Shown here in pieces: positions 52,199-60,613 of a DNA stretch of 64,000 nucleotides. The translations under genes were made by a program, and so were the position numbers. This DNA comes from Streptomyces sp. NBC_01788 (GTDB lineage: Bacteria > Actinomycetota > Actinomycetes > Streptomycetales > Streptomycetaceae), in the NCBI RefSeq assembly GCF_035917575.1, contig NZ_CP109090.1, positions 6,882,001-6,946,000 on the forward strand, in the 5' to 3' direction. The notes under the pieces are model-generated. The model saw only the letters and a list, made by a program, of their open reading frames with translations, made no database searches and was not told the origin of the DNA. Numbering within the stretch: position 1 is the stretch's first letter; each line of letters opens with the position of its first letter.

Positions 52199-53185
52199 TC
52201 ACGGTTCCGGGGTCAGGACCACCCAGACCTGGCCCCGGGCGAAGTTCACGTCCGTGCCGTCGGCGGCCGTGAACCGCGTGCCGTCCGCCGCGCTCGGGCG
52301 CTTCCAGGTGGCGTCGTACACCCGCCCGCCGCGCAGCACCTCCGCCTTCCCCGAACCGACGGTCTCGGTGTACGGGGTGTAGTTGCCGAGCACGTCGTGC
52401 AGGTCCGATGTGCGCACCTTCACGTGCTGCACCACCACCGTCGCGGGCACCACCCTTCGGCCGTCGGTCGTGACCGTCTGCCGGCCGTCCATCGCCACCT
52501 GCCAGCCGTGCCGCCCCGCCGACCAGGTGAAGGTGAACCAGGCCGCCGGGTAGTGGACCGTGCGTGAGGTCTCGGCGCGGCCGCCCGCGGGCGGCGGGCC
52601 GTAGTGGAAGCCGGTGGTCAGCGCGTCCGCTCCCGGGGCCGGGCCGAGGAGCTTGCCGGGGCGCAGGTACAGGTTGTGCGGTGACGGCTTGGCGGTGCCC
52701 CGGAAATACGCGTCGGGCTTGTCGTCGGGTGTCCTGGGGGTCAGGGGCGCGGCGTCGATCAGCGGCAGCAGTTTGTGCTGGGCGCCGGAGAAGGCGAGCG
52801 TGGGGTGGTCGAACTGGCGCAGCAGTTCGAGATCGGACTCGCGCGTGCTGCGCACCGGTCCGACGACCGGGGGCAGGCGGGTGGCGTAGACCGCCATCAG
52901 CCGGGTGAGCCCGCCCTCGACCTGCTCCGCGTACACGATGTCGGCGGCGTCGAGGCCGGTCTGCGGGCGTGCCGCCTGCACGTTGTCGATCTTGACGGCG
53001 AGGACGGGACCGGCGTGCTCCGGACTCGGTGCCGGGCTCTGCGGCAGTTCCCGCGCGGGCGCGGGAATGTGTCCCTTTCCGTCCTGCTGGTCCCCGGCGG
53101 AGCCGTGTCGTGCGGTGCAGCCCGTCGTCAGACTGGCCGTCGTCACGACGGCCATCAGTGCCACCGCCGAGGCGGCGCACCGCAT
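52199..53185 (-). CDS. DUF3048 (YerB-like) lipoprotein
   Basis: This 328-aa secreted lipoprotein has a signal peptide with lipobox LTTGC. Two DUF3048 domains (about 65-200 and 215-320) carry KIDNVQAARPQTGLDAADIV, RSTRESDLELL and the C-terminal GQVWVVLTPEP. DUF3048 proteins are of unknown function at the cell surface; YerB of Bacillus is the best known. The ATG at 53185 has GGAGG ten nt upstream; a GTG at 53209 is in frame. Convergent with pcaV, 36 bp away. Confidence 0.83.
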   Translation of the reverse strand: MRCAASAVALMAVVTTASLTTGCTARHGSAGDQQDGKGHIPAPARELPQSPAPSPEHAGPVLAVKIDNVQAARPQTGLDAADIVYAEQVEGGLTRLMAVYATRLPPVVGPVRSTRESDLELLRQFDHPTLAFSGAQHKLLPLIDAAPLTPRTPDDKPDAYFRGTAKPSPHNLYLRPGKLLGPAPGADALTTGFHYGPPPAGGRAETSRTVHYPAAWFTFTWSAGRHGWQVAMDGRQTVTTDGRRVVPATVVVQHVKVRTSDLHDVLGNYTPYTETVGSGKAEVLRGGRVYDATWKRPSAADGTRFTAADGTDVNFARGQVWVVLTPEP

Positions 53186-53435
53186 GCGCGTGCTTCCTCC
53201 CATGTCCACCGTCAGCCCCCGTCTCCGTGCCGTCCCTTGACTGTCTGTTTATCCGTTCATCGGTGGCCATACCCGCACGTTTCTGATCGGGCGTGACCCG
53301 CTGGGGCGACCGGCCCTTCGAGCGCGACCCAGTGCGCCGAACGGCCCAATGAGGCGACCGGCGGTTCGGCGGGTCGGGCCCCGGGTACCCGGGCGCGGCA
53401 CGGGAGACGCAGAACGACGGAGGGAGCGCGCCGCC

Positions 53436-54626
53436 ATGAAGGCAGTGACGTGGCAGGGCAAACGCGACGTTCGGGTGGACGAGGTCCCCGATCCGAGGAT
53501 CCAGGAGCCGACGGACGCCGTCATCCGGATCACCTCGACCGGCCTGTGCGGCTCCGACCTGCACCTCTACGAGGTGCTCACGCCATTCATGACACCGGGC
53601 GACATCCTCGGTCACGAGCCCATGGGCATCGTGGAGGAGGTCGGCGCCGGGGTGACGAACCTCAAGCCCGGCGACCGGGTGGCCGTACCGTTCCAGATCT
53701 CCTGCGGCCACTGCTTCATGTGCTCCGCGGGCCTGACGACCCAGTGCGAGACCACCCAGGTCACCAGCGAGGGCATGGGCGCCGCCCTGTTCGGCTACAC
53801 CCGCCTGTACGGCGCCGTGCCGGGCGCCCAGGCCGAGTATCTGCGCGTCCCGCAGGCGCAGTTCGGCCCGATCAAGCTTCCCGAGGGTCCGCCCGACGAC
53901 CGGTTCCTCTACCTCTCGGACGTGCTGCCGACCGCCTGGCAGGCGGTCGCCTACGCCGATGTGCCGCGCGGTGGCAGCGTGGCCGTACTCGGCCTCGGCC
54001 CCATCGGCGACATGGCGTGCCGAATCGCCAAGGCGCGCGGCGCCGAGCGGGTGTTCGGCGTCGACCTGGTCCCCGAACGGCTGGCCCGGGCGCGCAGGCG
54101 GGGCGTGGAGACGTACGACCTGCGGGGCTTCGACAACGAGAAGGAACTCATCGCGGCGATCCGCGACGAGACACAGGGACGCGGGCCCGACGCCGTGATC
54201 GACGCGGTCGGCACCGAGGCGCACGGCAGCGCGGCAGCCCGGCTCATCCAGCAGGCCGCGGCGGTGCTGCCGCACGCGCTGAGCGGACCGCTCGCCGAAC
54301 GCTTCAGCGTGGACCGGCTCGCAGCCCTGCACACCGCCATCGAACTGGTGCGCCGTGGCGGCACGCTCTCCCTGAGCGGCGTCTACGGCGGCACGGCCGA
54401 CCCCATGCCGATGATCACGCTCTTCGACAAGCAGATACAGATGCGCATGGGCCAGGCCAACGTCCGCCGCTGGACCGACGAGATCATGCCCTACCTCACG
54501 GACGAGGACCCGCTGGGCGTCGACGACTTCGCCACGCACCGGCTGCCGCTGTCCGACGCGCCCCACGCGTACGAGATGTTCCAGCGCAAGCAGGAAGGCG
54601 CCGTCAAGGTCGTCATGCGGCCGTGA
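53436..54626 (+). CDS. Zinc-dependent alcohol dehydrogenase (MDR, glutathione-independent formaldehyde dehydrogenase-like)
   Basis: This 396-aa protein has the catalytic zinc site Cys in STGLCGSDLHLYE and His-Glu in ILGHEPMGIVEEVG. A structural-zinc-like loop with Cys at CGHCFMCSAGLTTQC follows, then the NAD(P) Rossmann motif VLGLGPIGDMACRIAKARGA. The architecture and extra loop resemble threonine-type or formaldehyde-dehydrogenase-like MDRs. GGAGGG precedes the ATG. It stands alone, convergent with the ligase gene. The substrate is unknown. Confidence 0.87.
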   Translation: MKAVTWQGKRDVRVDEVPDPRIQEPTDAVIRITSTGLCGSDLHLYEVLTPFMTPGDILGHEPMGIVEEVGAGVTNLKPGDRVAVPFQISCGHCFMCSAGLTTQCETTQVTSEGMGAALFGYTRLYGAVPGAQAEYLRVPQAQFGPIKLPEGPPDDRFLYLSDVLPTAWQAVAYADVPRGGSVAVLGLGPIGDMACRIAKARGAERVFGVDLVPERLARARRRGVETYDLRGFDNEKELIAAIRDETQGRGPDAVIDAVGTEAHGSAAARLIQQAAAVLPHALSGPLAERFSVDRLAALHTAIELVRRGGTLSLSGVYGGTADPMPMITLFDKQIQMRMGQANVRRWTDEIMPYLTDEDPLGVDDFATHRLPLSDAPHAYEMFQRKQEGAVKVVMRP

Positions 54627-54672
54627 GGCCCGCGGCCCGCGCCCGGACCGCCGGCCCCACACGCGCACCGGC

Positions 54673-55752
54673 TCAGGTGCGGGAGCCGAAGACCTCCGCC
54701 AGGTCGTAGCGGACCGGCTCCTCCAGCTGGGCGTAGGTGCAGCTCTCCGGCGCGCGGTCCGGACGCCAGCGGCGGAAGCGGGCCGTGTGCCGGAACCGCG
54801 CCCCGTTCTCCATGTGGTCGTAGGCCACCTCGGCCACCCACTCCGGCCGCAACGGAACCCAGGACAGGTCCTTCTTCCCCGACCAGCGGCTGGGCGCGCC
54901 CGGCAGCCGGGCCGCCTCGTGGGCCGCCTCGTCCGACCAGGCCGCCCACGGGTGCCCGCCCACGTCGTCCATCCGCAGCGGCTCCAGCTCCTCGATCAGC
55001 TCGGCGCGCCGCTTCATCGGGAACGCGGCGCACACGCCGACGTGCTGGAGGGTGCCCCGGTCGTCGTACAGGCCGAGCAGCAGCGAGCCGACGACCGGGC
55101 CGCTCTTGTGGTGACGGAACCCGGCGACCACCACGTCCGCCGTGCGCTCGTGCTTGACCTTGAACATGGCCCGCTCGTCCTGGAGATAGCGCAGCCCCAG
55201 CGGCTTGGCGACGACACCGTCCAGGCCCGCGCCCTCGTACTGCTCGAACCAGCGCCGGGCCACCTCGATGTCCGTCGTCGCGGGTGCCACGTGCACCGGG
55301 GCGGTGACCTCCGCCAGTGCCCGTACCAGCAGCGCGCGCCGGTCGGACAGCGGCACGTCCAGCAGGGACTCGCCGTCCAGGGCGAGCAGGTCGAAGGCCA
55401 CGAAGGAGGACGGGGTCCGCTCGGCCAGCATCCGCACCCGCGAGTCCGCCGGGTGGATCCGCTCGGTCAGCGCGTCGAAGTCCAGCCGGCCCTCCCGTGC
55501 GATCACGATCTCCCCGTCCAGCACGCACCGCTCGGGCAGCCGCTCCTTGAGCGCCTCGACCAGCTCGGGAAAGTACCTGGTCAGCGGCTTTCCGGTGCGG
55601 CTGCCCAGCTCGACCTCGGTGCCGTCGCGGAACACGATCGCCCGGAACCCGTCCCACTTCGCCTCGTACTGCATGTCCGGCGGGATCCTCGCCACCGACT
55701 TGGCGAGCATCGGCTTCACGGGCGGCATCACCGGCAGGTCCATGTCTGGCAT
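54673..55752 (-). CDS. ATP-dependent DNA ligase (LigC/LigD ligase-domain type)
   Basis: This 359-aa protein has the adenylation motif EAKWDGFRA with Lys32, DGEIVIAREG, SFVAFDLL, DGVVAKPLGLRYL and a C-terminal OB-fold (RPEWVAEVAYDHMENGARF). It seals double-strand or nicked DNA, probably in NHEJ-like repair. The gene is divergent from a LigD-type polymerase gene, an arrangement equivalent to a split LigD. No Ku gene is in the window. ATG 55752 and ATG 55743 are both possible starts. Confidence 0.9.
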   Translation of the reverse strand: MPDMDLPVMPPVKPMLAKSVARIPPDMQYEAKWDGFRAIVFRDGTEVELGSRTGKPLTRYFPELVEALKERLPERCVLDGEIVIAREGRLDFDALTERIHPADSRVRMLAERTPSSFVAFDLLALDGESLLDVPLSDRRALLVRALAEVTAPVHVAPATTDIEVARRWFEQYEGAGLDGVVAKPLGLRYLQDERAMFKVKHERTADVVVAGFRHHKSGPVVGSLLLGLYDDRGTLQHVGVCAAFPMKRRAELIEELEPLRMDDVGGHPWAAWSDEAAHEAARLPGAPSRWSGKKDLSWVPLRPEWVAEVAYDHMENGARFRHTARFRRWRPDRAPESCTYAQLEEPVRYDLAEVFGSRT

Positions 55753-55818
55753 TCTGCGCGCCCGCGCGCATGCCCGCCCGGTGTGCGAGGCGCGCGCGCT
55801 GCCCCTACCGTGGCTCGC

Positions 55819-56844
55819 ATGGGCGATGCGGTGGAACTGGAGGTCGGCGGCCGGACCGTACGGCTGTCCAGCCCGGACAAGGTGTTCTTTCCCGAGCGCG
55901 GATTCACCAAGCTGGACGTCGCCCGGTACTACCAGTCCGTCGCCCCCGGCATCCTGCGCGCCCTGCGCGACCGCCCCACCACTCTGGAGCGCTACCCGGA
56001 CGGCATCACCGGCGAGTGGTTCTTCCAGAAGCGGGCGCCCAAGGGGATGCCCTCATGGATTCCCACCGCCCACATCACCTTCCCCAGCGGACGCAGCGCC
56101 GACGAGATGTGCCCCACCGAGGAGGCCGCCGTGGTGTGGGCCGCCCAGTACGGCACGCTCACCTTCCACCCCTGGCCGGTGCGCCGCGACGACGTCGACC
56201 ACCCCGACGAACTGCGCATCGACCTCGACCCGCAGCCCGGCACCGACTTCACCGACGCCGTGCGCGCCGCACACGAACTGCGGTCCGTGCTGGAGGAGTT
56301 CGGGGGCCTGCGTGGCTGGCCGAAGACCTCCGGCGGCCGCGGTCTGCACGTGTTCGTGCCGATCGAGCCGCGCTGGACCTTCACCCAGGTGCGGCGCGCC
56401 GCGATCGCCGTGGGCCGGGAGATGGAACGCCGGATGCCCGAGCACGTGACGATCAAGTGGTGGAAGGAGGAGCGCGGCGCCCGGATCTTCCTGGACTACA
56501 ACCAGACGGCCCGCGACCGCACCATCGCCTCCGCCTACTCCGTGCGCCCCCGCCCCCACGCCCCCGTCTCGGCGCCCCTGCGCTGGGAGGAGGTCGGCGT
56601 CGCCCGGCCCGAGGACTTCGACGTGGCCACCATGCCGGCCCGGTTCGCCGAAGTCGGCGACGTGCACGCCGACATGGACGGCCACGCCTTCTCCCTGGAG
56701 GCCCTGCTGGAACTGGCCTCCCAGGACGAACGCGACCACGGTCTCGGCGATCTGCCCTACCCGCCCGAGTATCCGAAGATGCCCGGGGAGCCGAAACGGG
56801 TCCAGCCGAGCCGGGCGAGGAAGCAGGGTCCGGCCGCCGGCTGA
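55819..56844 (+). CDS. LigD-type polymerase/primase domain protein
   Basis: This 341-aa archaeo-eukaryotic primase-fold protein has the divalent metal pair Asp135/Asp137 in LRIDLDPQPG, TTLERYPDGITGEWFFQKRAP, TSGGRGLHVFVPI and a third acidic residue near VTIKWWKEERGARIFLDYNQ. It fills or extends ends in NHEJ. A TACCGT -10-like box ends seven bp before the ATG, so the transcript is probably leaderless. It is divergent from the DNA ligase gene (67 bp between starts), suggesting joint control. Confidence 0.9.
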   Translation: MGDAVELEVGGRTVRLSSPDKVFFPERGFTKLDVARYYQSVAPGILRALRDRPTTLERYPDGITGEWFFQKRAPKGMPSWIPTAHITFPSGRSADEMCPTEEAAVVWAAQYGTLTFHPWPVRRDDVDHPDELRIDLDPQPGTDFTDAVRAAHELRSVLEEFGGLRGWPKTSGGRGLHVFVPIEPRWTFTQVRRAAIAVGREMERRMPEHVTIKWWKEERGARIFLDYNQTARDRTIASAYSVRPRPHAPVSAPLRWEEVGVARPEDFDVATMPARFAEVGDVHADMDGHAFSLEALLELASQDERDHGLGDLPYPPEYPKMPGEPKRVQPSRARKQGPAAG

Positions 56845-56882
56845 GTCCGCCGGCACCCCCGGTGGGAGGCGCGCGGCCGGAC

Positions 56883-56894
56883 GAGAGCGCTCTC
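56883..56894. promoter_or_regulatory. LacI-type operator GAGAGCGCTCTC
   Basis: A perfect 12-bp palindrome with central CG, the form bound by CebR-type LacI regulators in actinobacteria. It lies 58 bp before the lacI-type start at 56952, suggesting autoregulation. Confidence 0.65.
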
Positions 56895-56951
56895 ACGACG
56901 GGGCCCGTGCGCGGTTATCCTGATCCACAACCGCCGGTGAGGAGCCCAGAA

Positions 56952-58028
56952 GTGACCGAGGCAGCGTCGCGTCCCACGTTGGAGGCCGTGGCCGCGCGTG
57001 CGGGGGTGTCGCGGGCCACCGTGTCCCGGGTGGTGAACGGCGGGGACGGGGTGCGGGAGCCGCTGGCCGAGCGGGTGCGGCGGGCCGTGGAGGAACTCGG
57101 GTACGTGCCGAACCAGGCCGCCCGCAGCCTGGTGACCAAGCGGCACGACGCCGTCGCCGTCGTCATCGCCGAACCGGAGACCCGGGTCTTCGCCGACCCG
57201 TTCTTCGCCCTGCAACTGAGGGGCATCAGCAAGGAGCTGACGGCCCACGACTCGCAGCTCGTGCTGCTGCTGACGGAGGGGCGCGACGACCACGCGAGGG
57301 TCGGGCGCTATCTCGCCGGCGGCCACGTGGACGGCGCGCTCGTGTTCTCGCTGCACCTCGACGACCCGCTGCCGGGGCTGATCCGGCGCGCCGGGGTGCC
57401 GACCGTGTTCGGCGGGCGGCCCGGCTGGAGCGACGACACCGCCCCCGGCGCCACGGACTCCGCGCGGACGGCCGGGAACCCCGCGGTCGTCTACGTCGAC
57501 TGCGACAACCGGGGCGGGGCGCGGGAGGCCGTACGGCATCTGGTCGGCCTCGGCCGGACCAGGATCGGGCACATCACCGGCGCCCTCGACCAGACCTCGG
57601 CGGCGGACCGGCTCGACGGCTTCCGGGACGTGATGGCCGACGCCGACCCGCGGCTGATCGTGGAGAGCGACTTCACCCCGGCCGGCGGCGAGCGCGCCAT
57701 GCGCGAACTCCTCGACCGCTGCCCGGACCTGGACGCGGTGTTCGCCGCCAACGACCTCACCGCCTCCGGTGCCCTGCGCGTGCTGCGCGAGCGCGGGCTA
57801 CGGGTCCCCGACGACGTCGCCGTGGTCGGCTTCGACGACATGCTGCCCGTGGCCGAGCAGACCGAGCCGCCGCTGACGACCGTGCGTCAGGACATAGAGG
57901 AGATGGGCCGGCTGATGGCCCGCCTCCTGCTGCGCGGCCTCGACGGACACGGCGCCGAGGCCGGGGTGGGCGGCGCGCCGCGCAGTGTCATCCTGCCGAC
58001 CACGCTCGTACGGCGCGCCTCCGCGTGA
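56952..58028 (+). CDS. LacI-family regulator (orphan)
   Basis: This 358-aa protein has the LacI HTH and hinge (LEAVAARAGVSRATVSRVVN, GYVPNQAARSL) and a sugar-binding core with TRIGHITGALDQTSAADRL, VFAANDLTASGALR, VAVVGFDDMLP and EPPLTTVRQDI. GGAG precedes the GTG. No transporter or glycoside hydrolase lies nearby, so it controls remote genes or mainly itself through the GAGAGCGCTCTC site. Confidence 0.88.
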   Translation: MTEAASRPTLEAVAARAGVSRATVSRVVNGGDGVREPLAERVRRAVEELGYVPNQAARSLVTKRHDAVAVVIAEPETRVFADPFFALQLRGISKELTAHDSQLVLLLTEGRDDHARVGRYLAGGHVDGALVFSLHLDDPLPGLIRRAGVPTVFGGRPGWSDDTAPGATDSARTAGNPAVVYVDCDNRGGAREAVRHLVGLGRTRIGHITGALDQTSAADRLDGFRDVMADADPRLIVESDFTPAGGERAMRELLDRCPDLDAVFAANDLTASGALRVLRERGLRVPDDVAVVGFDDMLPVAEQTEPPLTTVRQDIEEMGRLMARLLLRGLDGHGAEAGVGGAPRSVILPTTLVRRASA

Positions 58029-58056
58029 GAGCCTTTTCCAGGCCGCCGGGGTGGCC

Positions 58057-58848
58057 TCACGTCTTGGACGGGGCGCTCCTGATCACCGCGAAGCGTGCGC
58101 CGTAGGGGTCGGCGAGCCTGGCGATGCGGCCGACTCCCGTGACGTCGGTGGCCGGCACCCGGATCGTGCCGCCGAGCTCCTCGGCCCTGGCCACCGTCGC
58201 GTCCGTGTCCGGGACCTCGAAGTACGGCAGCCAGTACGCGCCCGTCTTCGCCTCGGTCGGGTCGTCGGAGAGGGCCACGATGCCGCCGAACATGGCGTCC
58301 TCGCCGCCCTCGGCGGGGTTCACGCAGGTGTAGGTACCGCCGGGGAAGGGCACGCCTGAGGTCTCCAGGCCCAGCACCTTGTTGTAGAACGCGGCCGCCG
58401 CGGCGATGTCCGCCGTGTAGAGCTCGACCCAGCACAGCGAGCCCGCCTCGCCGGCCACGTCCACGCCCTTGATCCGCCCCGGCTGCCAGAGGCCGAACGG
58501 CACGCCCGCCTTGTCGGCGAGGACCGCCATGTGGCCCTCACCCATCACGTCCATGGGCTGGACCAGCACGGTGCCGTGCGCCTCCTCGGCGGCCTTGGCG
58601 GTCGCCGCCGCGTCGGCGCTCTGGAAGTACACGGTCCAGGAGGGCGGCCCGTGCTCCGGCGAGGTCTGCATCCCGCCGGCCACCGTCCTCCCGCCGAGCT
58701 GGAAGAACCCGTATCCACCGGCCTGCGGGCCGGCCGACTGGAACTCCCAGCCGAAGAGAGCGCCGTAGAAGGAGCGGGCGCCGTCGATGTCGGGCGCACC
58801 GACATCGATCCAGTTCGGAGCGCCGTTGACGAAACGGGTGGTGAGCAT
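58057..58848 (-). CDS. VOC-superfamily protein with two glyoxalase-like modules
   Basis: This 263-aa protein has two betaalphabetabetabeta modules: NWIDVGAPDIDGARSFYGALFG (about 12-120) and CWVELYTADIAAAAAFYNKVLG (about 142-255). It has conserved metal-type positions incompletely matched. AAGGAGGG precedes the ATG. VOC proteins include glyoxalases, dioxygenases and antibiotic-binding proteins; substrate unknown. It is divergent from the whiB-like gene. Confidence 0.8.
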   Translation of the reverse strand: MLTTRFVNGAPNWIDVGAPDIDGARSFYGALFGWEFQSAGPQAGGYGFFQLGGRTVAGGMQTSPEHGPPSWTVYFQSADAAATAKAAEEAHGTVLVQPMDVMGEGHMAVLADKAGVPFGLWQPGRIKGVDVAGEAGSLCWVELYTADIAAAAAFYNKVLGLETSGVPFPGGTYTCVNPAEGGEDAMFGGIVALSDDPTEAKTGAYWLPYFEVPDTDATVARAEELGGTIRVPATDVTGVGRIARLADPYGARFAVIRSAPSKT

Positions 58849-58942
58849 CCTTGCCCTCCTTCGAAGGTGCCCGGATCCATGCACTGCCGAGTCTGTCACC
58901 CCCCACTGGCAACCGCCGCCGCAACACGGCCCGCCCCCACGC

Positions 58943-58984
58943 CACCGGCCCCCTGGGACCCCGCTGGGTCCCAGGGGGCCGGTG
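58943..58984. promoter_or_regulatory. Strong hairpin (19-bp perfect arms) in a divergent intergenic region
   Basis: Arms 58943-58961 and 58966-58984 are perfect complements around CGCT. It lies 95 bp from the VOC start and 149 bp before the whiB-like start. It has no T-run. Its location, upstream of both genes, is odd for a terminator. Confidence 0.75.
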
Positions 58985-59132
58985 CCGGTCTCGACATCCC
59001 TCGGGGTGTTCCGCGCGCCGTCGTGCGTTCGCGGTGGATGTGCGGCCATCATCGGGGCGGTGCGCGGGCGTGGGTGTCCGCGTTGATCCGGCGTTGAGCG
59101 GATGTTTCGCGGCGGTCGGCACGATGTCGTGC

Positions 59133-59399
59133 ATGCACTTCGAGACGACCGCCCCGGACGACATCGCCTGGCAGGACCTGGCCCTGTGCGCGCAGACCGG
59201 GGCCGACTTCTTCTTTCCCGAGCCGGGCAGTTCCGTGCGTGAGGCCAAACGCATCTGCGGGATGTGCGAGATGCGCCCGGCCTGCCTGGAGTACGCCCTC
59301 GCCAACGACGAGCGCTTCGGCGTCTGGGGCGGACTGTCCGAGAAGGAACGGCAGGCCCTCGGGCGGACCGGACGGGCCGCCCCGTGCGCCGGCGGCTGA
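59133..59399 (+). CDS. WhiB-family iron-sulfur transcription factor (Wbl)
   Basis: This 88-aa protein has the four Fe-S cysteines Cys19, Cys42, Cys45 and Cys51 in the pattern C-X22-C-X2-C-X5-C, then the GVWGGLSEKER turn (about 67-77) and a short basic-neutral tail. Wbl proteins bind a [4Fe-4S] cluster and partner sigma factors to control development, redox or antibiotic resistance. Start ATG 59133 or 59124 (in frame); no clear Shine-Dalgarno. It is convergent with the desaturase gene, touching at the stop. Confidence 0.9.
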   Translation: MHFETTAPDDIAWQDLALCAQTGADFFFPEPGSSVREAKRICGMCEMRPACLEYALANDERFGVWGGLSEKERQALGRTGRAAPCAGG

Positions 59400-60374
59400 T
59401 CAGGCGCCGGCCCGCGCCGCCATCCGGGCCCGCCGCGCGGCGAGCCGCTCGTCGAACTTCGCCGCCTCCGCGTCCAGGCCACCCATGAACATGCCCAGCT
59501 CCTCCTGCGCCTGCAGGCCCTCGGGGCCGAGCCCGTCGATCTCCAGGACCTTCAGGAAGCGGAGCACCGGCTGGAGCACGTCGTCGTGGTGGATGCGCAG
59601 GTTGTAGACGCCGCCGATGGCCATCTGCGCCGCCGCCCGCTCGAAGCCGGGGATGCCGTGGCCGGGCATGCGGAAGTCGACCACCACGTCCCGCACCGCC
59701 TGCATCGTCAGGTCGGGCGCGATCTCGAAGGCGGACTTGAGCAGGTTGCGGTAGAAGACCATGTGCAGGTTCTCGTCCGTCGCGATGCGCGACAGCATGC
59801 GGTCGCAGACCGGATCGCCGGACTGGTGCCCGGTGTTGCGGTGCGAGATGCGGGTGGCGAGCTCCTGGAAGGCGACGTACGCGACCGAGTGCAGCATCGA
59901 GTGCCGGTTGTCGGACTGGAAGCCCTCGCTCATGTGCGACATCCGGAACTGCTCCAGCTTGTCCGGGTCCACCGCGCGCGAGGCGAGCAGATAGTCGCGC
60001 ATCACGATGCCGTGCCGGCCCTCCTCGGCCGTCCAGCGGTGCACCCAGGTGCCCCAGGCGCCGTCCCGGCCGAACAGGGTGGCGATCTCGTGGTGGTAGC
60101 TGGGGAGGTTGTCCTCGGTCAGCAGGTTGACCACCAGGGCGATCCGGCCGACCTCCGTGACCTTGGACTGCTCCTTGTCCCAGGCCTCGCCGTCCTCGAA
60201 GAGCCCGGGGAAGTTACGGCCGTCGCTCCAGGGCACGTACTCGTGCGGCATCCAGTCCTTGGCAACCGTCAGATGCCGGTTCAGCTCCTTCTCGACCACT
60301 TCCTCCAGCGCGTACAGCAGCCGCGCGTCGGTCCATGCGGACGGGCTGCCGAGGTGAGGAGAGGTAAGGGTCAC
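59400..60374 (-). CDS. Acyl-ACP desaturase (DesA-type)
   Basis: This 324-aa soluble di-iron enzyme has ligand motifs EEGRH and DENLH with preceding Glu residues (LYALEEVVEKEL, TEDNLPSYHHEI). It introduces a double bond in ACP-bound fatty acids. A GTG at 60374 with GGAG five nt upstream is preferred. Three tandem palindromes lie upstream (60455-60500), so it is probably repressed by a fatty-acid-sensing TetR encoded elsewhere. Membrane-lipid unsaturation is the expected role. Confidence 0.9.
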   Translation of the reverse strand: MTLTSPHLGSPSAWTDARLLYALEEVVEKELNRHLTVAKDWMPHEYVPWSDGRNFPGLFEDGEAWDKEQSKVTEVGRIALVVNLLTEDNLPSYHHEIATLFGRDGAWGTWVHRWTAEEGRHGIVMRDYLLASRAVDPDKLEQFRMSHMSEGFQSDNRHSMLHSVAYVAFQELATRISHRNTGHQSGDPVCDRMLSRIATDENLHMVFYRNLLKSAFEIAPDLTMQAVRDVVVDFRMPGHGIPGFERAAAQMAIGGVYNLRIHHDDVLQPVLRFLKVLEIDGLGPEGLQAQEELGMFMGGLDAEAAKFDERLAARRARMAARAGA

Positions 60375-60454
60375 GGAAACTCCAGGGGGACGCGTGAAGC
60401 AGCGGGAGCTGGCAAGGGCGCAACGCAACGGGCCCGGCGAGCGGTGCACGGGAA

Positions 60455-60500
60455 CCTACGGGATCGTAGGCTACGAATCCGTAGGTTACGAATCCGTAGG
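60455..60500. promoter_or_regulatory. Three tandem palindromes before the desaturase gene
   Basis: Reading along the minus strand, copies of CTACGGATTCGTAG (or close variants: CCTACGGGATCGTAGG, CTACGAATCCGTAG, TTACGAATCCGTAG) follow each other head to tail at about 15-bp spacing, 80-125 bp upstream of the GTG. Confidence 0.85.
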
Positions 60501-60613
60501 TTAAGTTCGCTGTAAAGGTAGCTGATCAGAAGGGTGCGCGCCGGAGTTGACGGGTCCCCAGAACCAGCCCAGCATCGCAGGTCCGGGGGCCGGCACAGGC
60601 ACCGCCCACCTCG

